From Blautia sp. XA-2221 (lineage in GTDB: Bacteria > Bacillota > Clostridia > Lachnospirales > Lachnospiraceae): a stretch of 64,000 bases of DNA. A program made the translations under genes and the position numbers. Shown here in pieces: positions 44,598 through 52,795 of the stretch. Each line of letters starts with the position of its first letter. The first letter of the stretch is position 1. The notes beneath the pieces were generated by a model. That model was not told the origin of the DNA. It did not search any database and saw nothing but the letters and a program-made list of their open reading frames with translations. The stretch is from the NCBI RefSeq assembly GCF_028767025.1, contig NZ_JAJQXX010000008.1, positions 1 through 64,000 on the forward strand, given 5' to 3'.

Positions 44598-45245
44598 ATG
44601 AGTTTTCAGGTAATGCTCCAGCAGCTTTTCAGAGGATTCGGATCAACACTTATGATCTTCTGTCTGACCCTTCTGTTTTCGCTGCCTCTGGGCCTGGTGA
44701 TATATTTTGGCAGGGTTTCCCGGTTTAAACCCCTTAGTCTGGTGGTGAAATGTTACATCTCTGTTATGAGAGGGACGCCGTTGATGCTGCAGCTTCTTCT
44801 GTGGTATTTCGGACCGTTTTATCTCTGGGGAATGAATATTGGAAACTATAAATTCACAGCGATCATCCTGGGCTGTTCTTTGAACTATGCCGCTTATTTT
44901 GCGGAGATATACAGATCCGGAATCGAGTCGATTCCAGCAGGGCAGTATGAGGCTGCGCAGCTTCTGGGCTACAGCAGACAGCAGACCTTTCTGAAGATTA
45001 TTTTGCCCCAGATGATAAAAAATGTACTTCCCTCTGTGACCAATGAGGTGATCACACTGGTAAAGGATACCTCCCTTGTTTATTCGGTATCTTATATTGA
45101 AATGTTTGCGCTGGCAAAACAGATTGCAGCTGCGGAGACAACCGTTATGCCGTTCATTATTGCAGGTGTGTTCTACTATATATTTAATTTTGTGGTTGCC
45201 TGGGTGATGGAATGGTTTGAGAAAAAACTGAATTACTATCATTAG
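44598..45245 (+). CDS. Polar amino-acid ABC transporter permease
   Basis: The 215-residue HisM-type permease has about five membrane spans. The EAA loop that contacts the ATPase reads EIYRSGIESIPAGQYEAAQLLG. CGGAGG precedes the ATG. It lies between the binding protein and ATPase genes. A single permease gene implies a homodimeric channel. Confidence 0.92.
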   Translation: MSFQVMLQQLFRGFGSTLMIFCLTLLFSLPLGLVIYFGRVSRFKPLSLVVKCYISVMRGTPLMLQLLLWYFGPFYLWGMNIGNYKFTAIILGCSLNYAAYFAEIYRSGIESIPAGQYEAAQLLGYSRQQTFLKIILPQMIKNVLPSVTNEVITLVKDTSLVYSVSYIEMFALAKQIAAAETTVMPFIIAGVFYYIFNFVVAWVMEWFEKKLNYYH

Positions 45246-45257
45246 GAGGGTACGGAA

Positions 45258-46019
45258 ATGAATCTTCTGGAAATGAAAAATATAAAAAAAGAATTTAACG
45301 GACAAAGCGTTCTGAAAGATATTTCTCTTCAGATAAAAGAAGGAGAGATTGTTTCCATTATCGGGCCCTCCGGTTCCGGAAAATCAACTCTTTTAAGATG
45401 TGCTACCATGCTGACAGACATTGACAGCGGAGAAATTTCCTATATGGGAAAAAGAACCGTGTGGATGGAAAACGGAAAGGCAGCTGTTCCCTCCGGAAAA
45501 CAGTTAAAAGAAATACGCTCCTGTTTCGGACTGGTGTTTCAGAATTTTAATTTGTTTCCACACTATTCTGTAATCAAGAATATCACAGATGCGCCAATCC
45601 ATGTACAGAAAAGAAACAGGGAGGAAGTTTACAGGGAAGCCCGGGAGCTTCTTGCAAAAATGGGGCTTTCTGACAAAGAAAACGCTTATCCCTGTCAGCT
45701 TTCCGGAGGTCAGTGCCAGCGTGTGGCTATTGCCAGGGCGCTTGCTCTGAATCCGAAGATCCTGTTTTTTGACGAACCTACCTCGGCTCTGGACCCTGAA
45801 CTTACCGGAGAAGTGCTTCGGGTGATCCGCTCCCTTGCAGACCTTCATATTACAATGGTGATCGTTACCCATGAAATGAATTTTGCAAAAGATATTTCAG
45901 ACCGGGTGATCTTTATGGATCAGGGAGTAATTGCGGTAGAGGGCACTCCTCAGCAGGTGTTTTCTTCCGATAATGTCCGTATGCGGGAATTTCTGGGCAA
46001 ATTCCATCAGGGAGCCTGA
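45258..46019 (+). CDS. Polar amino-acid ABC transporter ATPase (GlnQ-like)
   Basis: The 253-residue ATPase has Walker [10 protein letters not shown], signature [16 protein letters not shown], Walker [15 protein letters not shown] and the switch His in VTHEM. AGGAGG precedes the ATG, 12 nt after the permease. It completes the three-gene uptake operon; the substrate (Gln, Cys or another polar amino acid) cannot be told from sequence. Confidence 0.94.
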   Translation: MNLLEMKNIKKEFNGQSVLKDISLQIKEGEIVSIIGPSGSGKSTLLRCATMLTDIDSGEISYMGKRTVWMENGKAAVPSGKQLKEIRSCFGLVFQNFNLFPHYSVIKNITDAPIHVQKRNREEVYREARELLAKMGLSDKENAYPCQLSGGQCQRVAIARALALNPKILFFDEPTSALDPELTGEVLRVIRSLADLHITMVIVTHEMNFAKDISDRVIFMDQGVIAVEGTPQQVFSSDNVRMREFLGKFHQGA

Positions 46020-46028
46020 GAAAAGAGG

Positions 46029-46057
46029 TTGCTTTTAAATGTGGGATGTTATATAAT
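46029..46057 (+). promoter_or_regulatory. purB promoter
   Basis: TTGCTT and TATAAT are separated by 17 nt, with a leader of about 105 nt. Confidence 0.65.
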
Positions 46058-46165
46058 TTTCCTCGTATGATATGACTGTCAGGAAAAAGGCAGGAACAGA
46101 GATCCTGGCTCTGTCTGAAACCGGCAGATCACGGCAGGAATTTTTCAAATGATAGGAGAAACGGA

Positions 46166-47599
46166 ATGAGCACAGACAGATATGTAAGTCCGCTTTCAGA
46201 GCGCTATGCAAGTAAAGAAATGCAGTATATTTTCTCACCGGATATGAAATTTCGTACATGGAGAAGATTATGGATCGCCCTTGCAGAGACAGAAAAAGAA
46301 CTTGGCCTGAATATTACGCAGGAGCAGATCGATGAGCTGAAAGCTCACGCAGACGATATTAACTATGATGTGGCAAAAGAGAGAGAACGTCAGGTTCGCC
46401 ATGACGTTATGTCCCACGTTTATGCATATGGGGTACAGTGCCCGAAAGCAAAGGGAATCATCCATCTGGGAGCTACTTCCTGTTATGTAGGTGATAATAC
46501 AGATATTATCGTTATGGCAGAAGCTCTGAAGCTGGTTCGCAAGAAACTGGTTAATGTAATCGCAGAGCTGTCCAGATTTGCAGATAAATATAAAGATCAG
46601 CCAACACTGGCATTTACACATTTTCAGCCGGCGCAGCCTACAACAGTAGGAAAACGCGCTACCCTGTGGACTCAGGAATTTCTGATGGATCTGGAAGATC
46701 TTGAGTATGTTTTAGGCACACTGAGACTTCTGGGTTCCAAAGGAACAACCGGAACTCAGGCAAGTTTCCTTGAGCTTTTTGACGGAGATCAGGAAACAAT
46801 TGACAAGATCGATCCGATGATCGCAGAAAAAATGGGATTTGAAAACTGCTATCCGGTATCCGGACAGACCTATTCCCGTAAGGTGGACACAAGAGTTCTT
46901 AATGTTCTTGCAGGAATTGCAGCAAGCGCTCATAAGATGTCCAATGATATCAGACTCCTTCAGCATCTGAAGGAAGTTGAGGAGCCTTTTGAGAAATCAC
47001 AGATCGGTTCTTCTGCTATGGCATATAAGAGAAATCCTATGAGAAGCGAGCGTATTGCGTCACTTTCCAGATATGTGATGGTAGATGCCCTGAATCCGGC
47101 GATCACATCAGCAACTCAGTGGTTTGAGAGAACTCTGGATGATTCTGCAAACAAGAGACTGAGCGTTCCGGAGGGATTCCTTGCTATTGACGGAATTCTG
47201 GATCTGTGCCTTAATGTGGTAGACGGACTGGTTGTTTATCCGAAGGTAATCGAAAAACGTCTTCGTTCCGAGCTTCCGTTTATGGCAACAGAAAATATTA
47301 TGATGGATGCAGTAAAGGCAGGCGGAGACCGTCAGGAGCTTCATGAGCGTATCAGAGAGCTTTCCATGGAGGCGGGACGCACTGTTAAAGTAGAAGGAAA
47401 AGACAATAATCTTCTGGAACTGATCGCAGCAGATCCGGCATTTAACCTGACTCTGGAAGAACTGGAGAAGACTATGGAGCCTTCCAGATATGTGGGAAGA
47501 GCAAAAGAGCAGACAGAGGTATTTCTTTCTAAGACAGTACAGCCTGTTCTGGAAGCCCACAAAGAACTTCTGGGAGTAACCGCAGAAATTAATGTATAA
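46166..47599 (+). CDS. purB: Adenylosuccinate lyase
   Basis: This 477-residue fumarase/aspartase-fold enzyme acts twice in purine synthesis (SAICAR to AICAR; adenylosuccinate to AMP). The signature loop SSAMAYKRNPMRSE is present, as are TSCYVGDN and the FTHFQPAQPTT helix. ATAGGAG precedes the ATG. purA follows 36 nt downstream, forming the AMP branch. Confidence 0.95.
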   Translation: MSTDRYVSPLSERYASKEMQYIFSPDMKFRTWRRLWIALAETEKELGLNITQEQIDELKAHADDINYDVAKERERQVRHDVMSHVYAYGVQCPKAKGIIHLGATSCYVGDNTDIIVMAEALKLVRKKLVNVIAELSRFADKYKDQPTLAFTHFQPAQPTTVGKRATLWTQEFLMDLEDLEYVLGTLRLLGSKGTTGTQASFLELFDGDQETIDKIDPMIAEKMGFENCYPVSGQTYSRKVDTRVLNVLAGIAASAHKMSNDIRLLQHLKEVEEPFEKSQIGSSAMAYKRNPMRSERIASLSRYVMVDALNPAITSATQWFERTLDDSANKRLSVPEGFLAIDGILDLCLNVVDGLVVYPKVIEKRLRSELPFMATENIMMDAVKAGGDRQELHERIRELSMEAGRTVKVEGKDNNLLELIAADPAFNLTLEELEKTMEPSRYVGRAKEQTEVFLSKTVQPVLEAHKELLGVTAEINV

Positions 47600-47635
47600 T
47601 GAGATCAAAGAACAACACGAGGAGGAAATAGTGTT

Positions 47636-48913
47636 ATGATCAAAGCAGTAGTTGGAGCAAACTGGGGAGATGAAGGAAAAGGTAAGATTACTGACATGCT
47701 TGCCCAGGAAGCGGATATTATCGTAAGATTTCAGGGAGGTGCCAACGCAGGTCATACGATCGTGAATGATTATGGTAAGTTTGCGCTTCACACACTTCCG
47801 TCAGGCGTATTTTATGACCATACCACAAGTATTATCGGCAATGGTGTGGCGCTGAACATTCCGGTGTTTTTCAAAGAATATCAGGAGGTTGTGGACAGAG
47901 GAGTTCCGGCTCCGAAGATCATGATCTCTGACAGAGCGCAGATCGTAATGCCGTATCATATTCTGTTTGACCAGTATGAGGAGGAGCGTCTGGGCGGTAA
48001 ATCCTTTGGTTCCACAAAATCCGGTATTGCGCCGTTCTATTCTGATAAATATGCAAAAATCGGCTTCCAGGTAGCAGAGCTGTTTGACGAGGAAGCGCTC
48101 AGAGAAAAAGTAGAGCGTGTGTGTGAAACAAAAAATGTTCTTCTTGAGCATCTGTATCACAAACCTCTTCTGAATCCGGATGATATCATGGAAGAGCTGA
48201 TGAAATATAAAGAAATGGTTGCTCCACATGTGGGAGATGTTTCTCTGTTCCTGTGGAATGCGCTGAAAGAAGGCAAAGAGATTCTTCTTGAGGGACAGCT
48301 TGGTTCTCTGAAGGATCCGGATCACGGAATTTATCCGATGGTAACTTCTTCTTCCACTCTGGCGGCTTATGGCGCTATCGGCGCAGGTGTTCCGCCATAT
48401 GAGATTAAGCAGATCATTACTGTATGCAAGGCTTATTCCAGTGCAGTAGGAGCTGGCGCTTTTGTTTCTGAGATCTTTGGCGAAGAAGCTGACGAGCTCA
48501 GAAGAAGAGGCGGAGACGGTGGAGAATATGGTGCAACCACCGGACGTCCGAGACGTATGGGCTGGTTTGACTGTGTGGCTTCCAAATACGGCTGCCGTAT
48601 GCAGGGTACAACTGATGTTGCATTTACTGTGCTTGATGTTCTGGGATATCTGGATGAAATTCCTGTTTGTACAGGTTATGAGATTGACGGAAAGGTTACA
48701 ACAGAATTCCCTACAACAGGACTTCTGGAAAAAGCAAAACCGGTTCTGGAAGTACTTCCGGGATGGAAATGCGATATCCGTGGAATCAGAAAATACGAAG
48801 ACCTGCCGGAAAACTGCCGCAAATATATAGAATTTGTGGAAAAACAGATCGGATTCCCAATTACAATGGTTTCCAACGGACCGGAAAGAAACGATATTAT
48901 TTACAGAAAATAA
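47636..48913 (+). CDS. purA: Adenylosuccinate synthetase
   Basis: This enzyme commits IMP to AMP using aspartate and GTP. It has 425 residues. The N-terminal GTP loop is ANWGDEGKGK with the catalytic Asp; GGANAGHT and the C-terminal VSNGPERNDII guanine-binding end are typical. GGAGG precedes the ATG. It is cotranscribed with purB and followed by a terminator. Confidence 0.96.
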   Translation: MIKAVVGANWGDEGKGKITDMLAQEADIIVRFQGGANAGHTIVNDYGKFALHTLPSGVFYDHTTSIIGNGVALNIPVFFKEYQEVVDRGVPAPKIMISDRAQIVMPYHILFDQYEEERLGGKSFGSTKSGIAPFYSDKYAKIGFQVAELFDEEALREKVERVCETKNVLLEHLYHKPLLNPDDIMEELMKYKEMVAPHVGDVSLFLWNALKEGKEILLEGQLGSLKDPDHGIYPMVTSSSTLAAYGAIGAGVPPYEIKQIITVCKAYSSAVGAGAFVSEIFGEEADELRRRGGDGGEYGATTGRPRRMGWFDCVASKYGCRMQGTTDVAFTVLDVLGYLDEIPVCTGYEIDGKVTTEFPTTGLLEKAKPVLEVLPGWKCDIRGIRKYEDLPENCRKYIEFVEKQIGFPITMVSNGPERNDIIYRK

Positions 48914-48921
48914 ATCAACAA

Positions 48922-48952
48922 AACGCCGGGGAAGTATCTTCGGCGTTTTTTA
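48922..48952 (+). terminator. purB-purA terminator
   Basis: AACGCCG (48922-48928) pairs with CGGCGTT (48941-48947), with an inner GAAG/CTTC, then TTTTTT. Confidence 0.85.
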
Positions 48953-49056
48953 GTTACCGGAAAAAATATATTCTGTACGGATTTTTCGGTAACTGAAACT
49001 ACAGCGGACAGCTAATAAGGAATCCGCTGTTATCAGAAAGGATGTGTACAGTATCA

Positions 49057-49872
49057 ATGAGTAAATGGAAAAAAGGACTGGCTCTTGCAGGAGTGGTTTT
49101 TCTTCTGGTGATCTTCTGTCTTCCCATGTATTATGCCCTTACCGGAACCTTTTCAATGGGAAAATTTATGGCTTCTCTTGCAGGAGCGCTGTTTGCGGCC
49201 GTGATGGCTTATGCAATGTGGCTTATGTACAGGCTTCTCAACAGAAAAAGATTGGAAAAAGATGGACGCAGAATCAAGAATGTTATTTTTGATGTGGGTA
49301 ATGTTCTGGTAGATTATGATTGGAAAACTTATCTGAAAGGCTTTCATTTCCCGGAAGAAGAGGAGAAGAAGCTGGCAAAGGAAATTTTTCAGAGTGATCT
49401 CTGGAATGAGAGAGATAAGGGGCTTTATGATGAGGAAGAATATATCCGTAAATTTATAGAAAAGGCTCCTGAATATAAAAAAGATATCCGAAGAGTTCTG
49501 AGAGAAACTCCGAAGACCATTGGAACAAAAGATTATGCTCAGACCTGGGTGCAGTATCTGAAAAAACGTGGATATCGTCTTTATATTCTTTCTAATTACA
49601 GTGAGTATATGTTGGAACGCACAAAGGCAAAAATGAATTTCCTGAAGTATATGGACGGAGCAGTATTTTCCTGTGACGTAAAAGAAGTGAAGCCGGAACC
49701 GGCGATTTATAAGATACTTCTGGAAGATTACGGTCTGAAACCAGAAGAATGTGTGTTTATTGATGACCGGGAGGAAAACTGCCGTGGAGCGCGCAAACTG
49801 GGAATGCATGCAGTGCGCTTTCATGATTTTAAACAGGCAGCGGCAGATCTGGAAGCTCTGGGCATAAAATAA
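49057..49872 (+). CDS. HAD-family hydrolase with N-terminal membrane hairpin
   Basis: The 271-residue protein starts with two membrane spans (about 7-23 and 36-55). A HAD subclass IA phosphatase follows: nucleophile motif DVGNVLVDYD, SNYSEY as motif II, KPEPAIY as motif III and DDREEN as motif IV. YihX-like relatives are soluble, so the membrane hairpin is an addition. The start is uncertain: ATG at 49042 is too close to AAAGGA, and ATG at 49057 is rather far from it. The substrate is unknown. Confidence 0.8.
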   Translation: MSKWKKGLALAGVVFLLVIFCLPMYYALTGTFSMGKFMASLAGALFAAVMAYAMWLMYRLLNRKRLEKDGRRIKNVIFDVGNVLVDYDWKTYLKGFHFPEEEEKKLAKEIFQSDLWNERDKGLYDEEEYIRKFIEKAPEYKKDIRRVLRETPKTIGTKDYAQTWVQYLKKRGYRLYILSNYSEYMLERTKAKMNFLKYMDGAVFSCDVKEVKPEPAIYKILLEDYGLKPEECVFIDDREENCRGARKLGMHAVRFHDFKQAAADLEALGIK

Positions 49873-49877
49873 AAATC

Positions 49878-49906
49878 CCGGAACCGCGTCAGAGCGTCAG
49901 TTCCGG
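49878..49906 (+). terminator. Probable weak terminator after the HAD gene
   Basis: CCGGAAC (49878-49884) pairs with GTTCCGG (49900-49906). Only a TTT follows. Confidence 0.45.
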
Positions 49907-49941
49907 AACCTTTAAAGGGGAGGATATAAGTATTTCCAAAC

Positions 49942-50158
49942 TTGCTGCTGTTCACTCTGTTACGGCAGCAAAAGTTTTCGGGTGTTTCTGTTCATGGTTC
50001 CATTGCCACAGACAATGTGGAATGAACTTTTGTCTGTGGCCGGGAATGAAGTGAACAGTAACAGTATGACCATGATTTCAGTGTCTTATACATGGATCAT
50101 AAAATCAGACGATTATATTTTTACGCAAGAGAAACAGGGATAAAATATGATTGTCTGA
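49942..50158. repeat. Array of three large hairpins in a 457-nt gene-free gap
   Basis: Hairpin 1 pairs TTGCTGC (49942-49948) with GCAGCAA (49965-49971). Hairpin 2 nests CTGTTCA/TGAACAG (49988-49994, 50052-50058), TTCC/GGAA and the 11-bp GCCACAGACAA/TTGTCTGTGGC (50005-50015, 50030-50040). Hairpin 3 pairs 50105-50121 with 50142-50158 over 17 bp, allowing two G-U pairs. No ORF with coding character lies here. It may be a structured RNA or a non-autonomous repeat element. Confidence 0.6.
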
Positions 50159-50251
50159 GATGATGCGGAATATATGTTGGGCAGGTCGCTGTGAACGAAG
50201 TAAACAGTAACGTTTTTGCCTGAATCAATGGAAAATGGGATAAAATAGGGT

Positions 50252-50280
50252 TTGTTTTTTGGAGATAAAAGTGCTATAAT
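50252..50280 (+). promoter_or_regulatory. Promoter of the SEC-C gene
   Basis: TTGTTT and TATAAT are separated by 17 nt. Leader of about 43 nt. Confidence 0.7.
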
Positions 50281-50329
50281 ATGGACACTGGTGAAATTTG
50301 ATAATACATTGAAAAGAGGATGAAACGAC

Positions 50330-50839
50330 ATGAGTGATAAAACAATTTTAGAGCAGTGGCGTGCAATGGCCTATGACCAGCAGGCAGACCGCAATAAACT
50401 TCAGCAGTTCTGGGCAACTTATTTTAATATTGAAAAAAACATTTATGAGCAGCTTCTTTCCAATCCGGATGAAGTGGTAAGCGGTACAGTTAAAGAACTT
50501 GCTGAGAAATACGGACAGGATGTTCTGACTATGGTTGGTTTCCTGGATGGTATCAATGACAGCCTTAAAGTTCCGAACCCTATTGAGACAATGGATGAGG
50601 ACACTAAAGTAAACCTTGCTTTTGACAAAGAACTTCTTTACAAAAATATGGTTGATGCAAAAGCTGACTGGCTGTATGAGCTTCCTCAGTGGAACAATAT
50701 TTTTACAGAGGAAAAACGTAAAGAGCTGTATAAAGAGCAGAAAAAATCCGGTACTGTTGTAAAACCGCACAAGATCGGACGTAACGATCCCTGTCCGTGC
50801 GGAAGCGGAAAGAAATATAAATTCTGCTGCGGCAAATAA
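50330..50839 (+). CDS. SEC-C motif metal-binding protein
   Basis: The 169-residue cytoplasmic protein is mainly helical. It ends in a SEC-C zinc motif ([18 protein letters not shown]), the same tail that lets SecA bind SecB or ribosomes. The first 140 residues match no domain I can name. AAGAGGATG precedes the ATG. Its stop codon overlaps the next start (TAATG), so the two are coupled. Confidence 0.85.
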   Translation: MSDKTILEQWRAMAYDQQADRNKLQQFWATYFNIEKNIYEQLLSNPDEVVSGTVKELAEKYGQDVLTMVGFLDGINDSLKVPNPIETMDEDTKVNLAFDKELLYKNMVDAKADWLYELPQWNNIFTEEKRKELYKEQKKSGTVVKPHKIGRNDPCPCGSGKKYKFCCGK

Positions 50840-51321
50840 TGAAAATCAAAGACAATCTTGATTACATTATCGTGCTTGGTGCCCATGTGGACGGAACACG
50901 ATTGAGTATGGCCCTTCTGGAACGCACCAGAAGGGCTTTGCAGTATCTGGAAAAGAATCCGGATACCAAAGCAGTTCTCTCCGGTGGACAGGGCAAAGGA
51001 GAAGCTGTCAGTGAGGCAAAAGCCATGTACGATTATCTGACCGGTCATGGAATCAGCGGAGAGAGACTGATTCTGGAAGACAGATCTACCAATACAAAAG
51101 AAAACCTGGATTTCAGCCTGAAAAAGATTGGTGATCTGAATAAGTCAGTAGGAATTGTTACAAATAATTTTCATGTGTTCCGTGGAGTTGCCATTGGAAA
51201 GAAATGCGGGTGCAGAAATATTTGCGGAATTTCCGCCCGATATCGTTCCTGGAGGCTTGTCATCTATATTTCAAGAGAAATTCTGGCTGTTATAAAAGAT
51301 AAAATGATGGGTAATCTCTGA
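50839..51321 (+). CDS. DUF218/YdcF-like protein
   Basis: The 160-residue DUF218 domain protein (SanA/YdcF group) shows IIVLGAHVDG, VLSGGQGKGE, SEAKAMYDYL, EDRSTNTKENL and VTNNFHVFRG. The membrane spans found in SanA-like members are missing, so this one is cytoplasmic. It is translationally coupled to the SEC-C gene. DUF218 proteins are linked to envelope or vancomycin phenotypes in other bacteria; the reaction is unknown. Confidence 0.85.
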   Translation: MKIKDNLDYIIVLGAHVDGTRLSMALLERTRRALQYLEKNPDTKAVLSGGQGKGEAVSEAKAMYDYLTGHGISGERLILEDRSTNTKENLDFSLKKIGDLNKSVGIVTNNFHVFRGVAIGKKCGCRNICGISARYRSWRLVIYISREILAVIKDKMMGNL

Positions 51322-51570
51322 TCTTACAGACAGAATACACAACATTGAATTAATAAGTGGAACCAGGTATTCTTTATATTTTCTGAACTTGCGCCTTTTT
51401 TTGTTTCCACATCCGTTCCCAAGATTTTTGAAAGCGCATAAAAACAGCTTGCGGAATATTGTTTATGGACAGGTCGAAAATGGCTGCTTTTTGCTTAGGA
51501 TGCATAGCTTTAAAAACTAAAAATTGGATTTTTTTGTTTTGGAAAATTGGATGTTTTTTGTTTCGATTTC

Positions 51571-51599
51571 TTGACATTTATATAAGAGCGTGGTAAGAT
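51571..51599 (+). promoter_or_regulatory. Promoter of the cobalamin riboswitch transcript
   Basis: TTGACA and TAAGAT are separated by 17 nt. The start is expected near 51606. The 250 nt before it (51322-51570) hold no convincing gene. Confidence 0.75.
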
Positions 51600-51633
51600 A
51601 ATGCCAGTATAATTCCATATTGAACATATAAAG

Positions 51634-51810
51634 TGCTGACTGTTTTCCGCGAAATAGTCAGAAAAGGGAATCAGGTGAAAGTCCTGAGCGATCCGGTCAC
51701 TGTAACAGAGGAGCGAATTTTCAAAAAACCATTGTACATATGTATGAGAAGGGGAAAAGGAGCATTGATCCTGAAGTCAGGAAACCTGCTTTGTATGGCG
51801 AGGTTGAACT
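51634..51810 (+). promoter_or_regulatory. Cobalamin riboswitch
   Basis: The conserved core is clear. AAAAGGGAATCAGGTGAAAG is followed by TCCTGAGCGATCCGGTCACTG (split here), GAGGAGCGAA, and the B12 box GTCAGGAAACCTGC at about 51775-51788. A hairpin CCTGAAAAA/TTTTTCAGG (51834-51842, 51850-51858) and a terminator (51862-51890) form the expression platform. The ORF that can be drawn through it (51633-51929) is not real. No gene follows closely. Confidence 0.92.
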
Positions 51811-51861
51811 TCCGTGTAAAGTGTAACAGCCAACCTGAAAAAATCCGCATTTTTCAGGCGT

Positions 51862-51890
51862 TGTCTGCTTTATGGAAGCAGGCATTTTTT
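51862..51890 (+). terminator. Terminator of the cobalamin riboswitch
   Basis: TGTCTGCTT (51862-51870) pairs with AAGCAGGCA (51876-51884, one G-U), followed by TTTTTT. B12 binding is expected to favour it. Confidence 0.85.
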
Positions 51891-51920
51891 ATGGAATTCG
51901 CCTGTTCGTATGAATTATAC

Positions 51921-52071
51921 TACCCTTAAAGGGTGATGATTAAATGGCAGGCGATACTACTCCGGATGCGTTCGTTCCCTCCGCATATTTTGAACGAATT
52001 CATGGTCTACCCCGGAGTAGATCGCACCCTCAAAATGATCTGTATATCGGCGTTTGGTACGCCGATTTTTT
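51921..52071 (+). ncRNA. Candidate structured RNA downstream of the B12 riboswitch
   Basis: Nested pairings are visible. AGGGTG (51930-51935) pairs with CACCCT (52025-52030). GCGAT-A-CTACTCCGG (51951-51965) pairs with CCGGAGTAG-ATCGC (52012-52025) with one bulged A. TTCGTTC (51971-51977) pairs with GAACGAA (51992-51998). The segment ends in an intrinsic terminator, ATCGGCGT (52046-52053) with ACGCCGAT (52059-52066) and a T-run. A 49-codon ORF (51944-52093) crosses all of it with a poor ribosome site and is probably not translated. I do not recognise a known RNA class. Confidence 0.5.
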
Positions 52072-52124
52072 GTTATATTCCCTAGATGTGTAGATATAGG
52101 GTTCTGCACATTAAAATCAAAATT

Positions 52125-52380
52125 TGTAATATGCGTATATGAAAGAATATCATTGGTTATTTTGTATTAGTGGAAGATTAGCAGACAGTAAATGTATAAG
52201 CTTTCATCAGTTCATTTACAAGTGTATTTTATAAAAAATAAATACCGGATTTCAGACAATAGAACCTGTGATATGTGGATATGAAAGAATATATTGGTTT
52301 TGGTATCAGTGGAAGATTAGCAAATGGAAAAGGTATGAGTTTTCAGCAATCAATTTACTGTTATATTGTTAAATGCCGGT
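52125..52380 (+). repeat. Two imperfect direct repeats of about 115-125 nt
   Basis: Unit 1 (52125-52249) and unit 2 (52267-52380) share ATATGAAAGAATAT, then an exact AGTGGAAGATTAGCA (52169-52183 and 52308-52322, 139 nt apart), then a TTTCA-CA-TCA-TTTAC stretch and an AAAT(A/G)CCGG end. Neither is coding. They fill the gap before the Cys-rich protein gene. Confidence 0.65.
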
Positions 52381-52431
52381 ATAGTAAGAAACGTAAAGAA
52401 AATAGTTAACAGAAAATAAAAGGAGAAGGCT

Positions 52432-52728
52432 ATGGAAAAACCATACTGGGAAGACAAGCATTATTCGTTTTTCAGCAATAAGGAATGTGAATATTTCCCC
52501 TGTCATGAGGGGGCAGATCCGGAAAATTTTAACTGTCTGTTCTGCTATTGCCCGCTTTATGCGCTGGGTGATAAATGTGGTGGAAATTTCCGTTACACAG
52601 ATAAAGGAATCAAGGACTGTACAAACTGTCAGCTTCCCCATAAGAGGAAAAATTATGGATATGTAACGGGAAAATATGCGGAACTGGCAGAAATGATGAA
52701 AGAAATAAAGGATTCCGAGCAAAAATAG
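52432..52728 (+). CDS. Cysteine-rich small-domain protein (COG2158 type)
   Basis: The 98-residue protein carries seven or more conserved Cys and His residues in the order CEYFPCHEG, FNCLFCYCPLY, DKCGG, KDCTNCQLPH. This matches the Cys-rich small domain (PF04071), a presumed metal-binding module often encoded in cobalamin gene clusters. AAAAGGAG precedes the ATG. It lies 540 nt after the B12 riboswitch terminator with repeats and a candidate RNA between. Function is unknown; a link to B12 is inferred from family and context. Confidence 0.82.
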   Translation: MEKPYWEDKHYSFFSNKECEYFPCHEGADPENFNCLFCYCPLYALGDKCGGNFRYTDKGIKDCTNCQLPHKRKNYGYVTGKYAELAEMMKEIKDSEQK

Positions 52729-52767
52729 AGGCGTTGAGATTTTATTATTCGGTGAGCGTGTTTACAG

Positions 52768-52795
52768 AGACCCTGTTCTGTTTAGGAACGGGTCT
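52768..52795 (-). terminator. Hairpin overlapping the PHP gene stop codon
   Basis: AGACCC-T-GTTC (52768-52778) pairs with GAAC-GGGTCT (52786-52795). It lies between convergent genes and includes the stop codon region of the minus-strand gene. No clear T-run. Confidence 0.4.

Noticed and set aside
51374-51577. 67-codon minus-strand ORF upstream of the cobalamin riboswitch
   Set aside because: Lys/Gln-rich and possibly a gene relic, but there is no ribosome site, no recognisable domain and no homologue I can recall.
51633-51929. 98-codon ORF on the plus strand
   Set aside because: It coincides exactly with the cobalamin riboswitch aptamer and terminator; no ribosome site.
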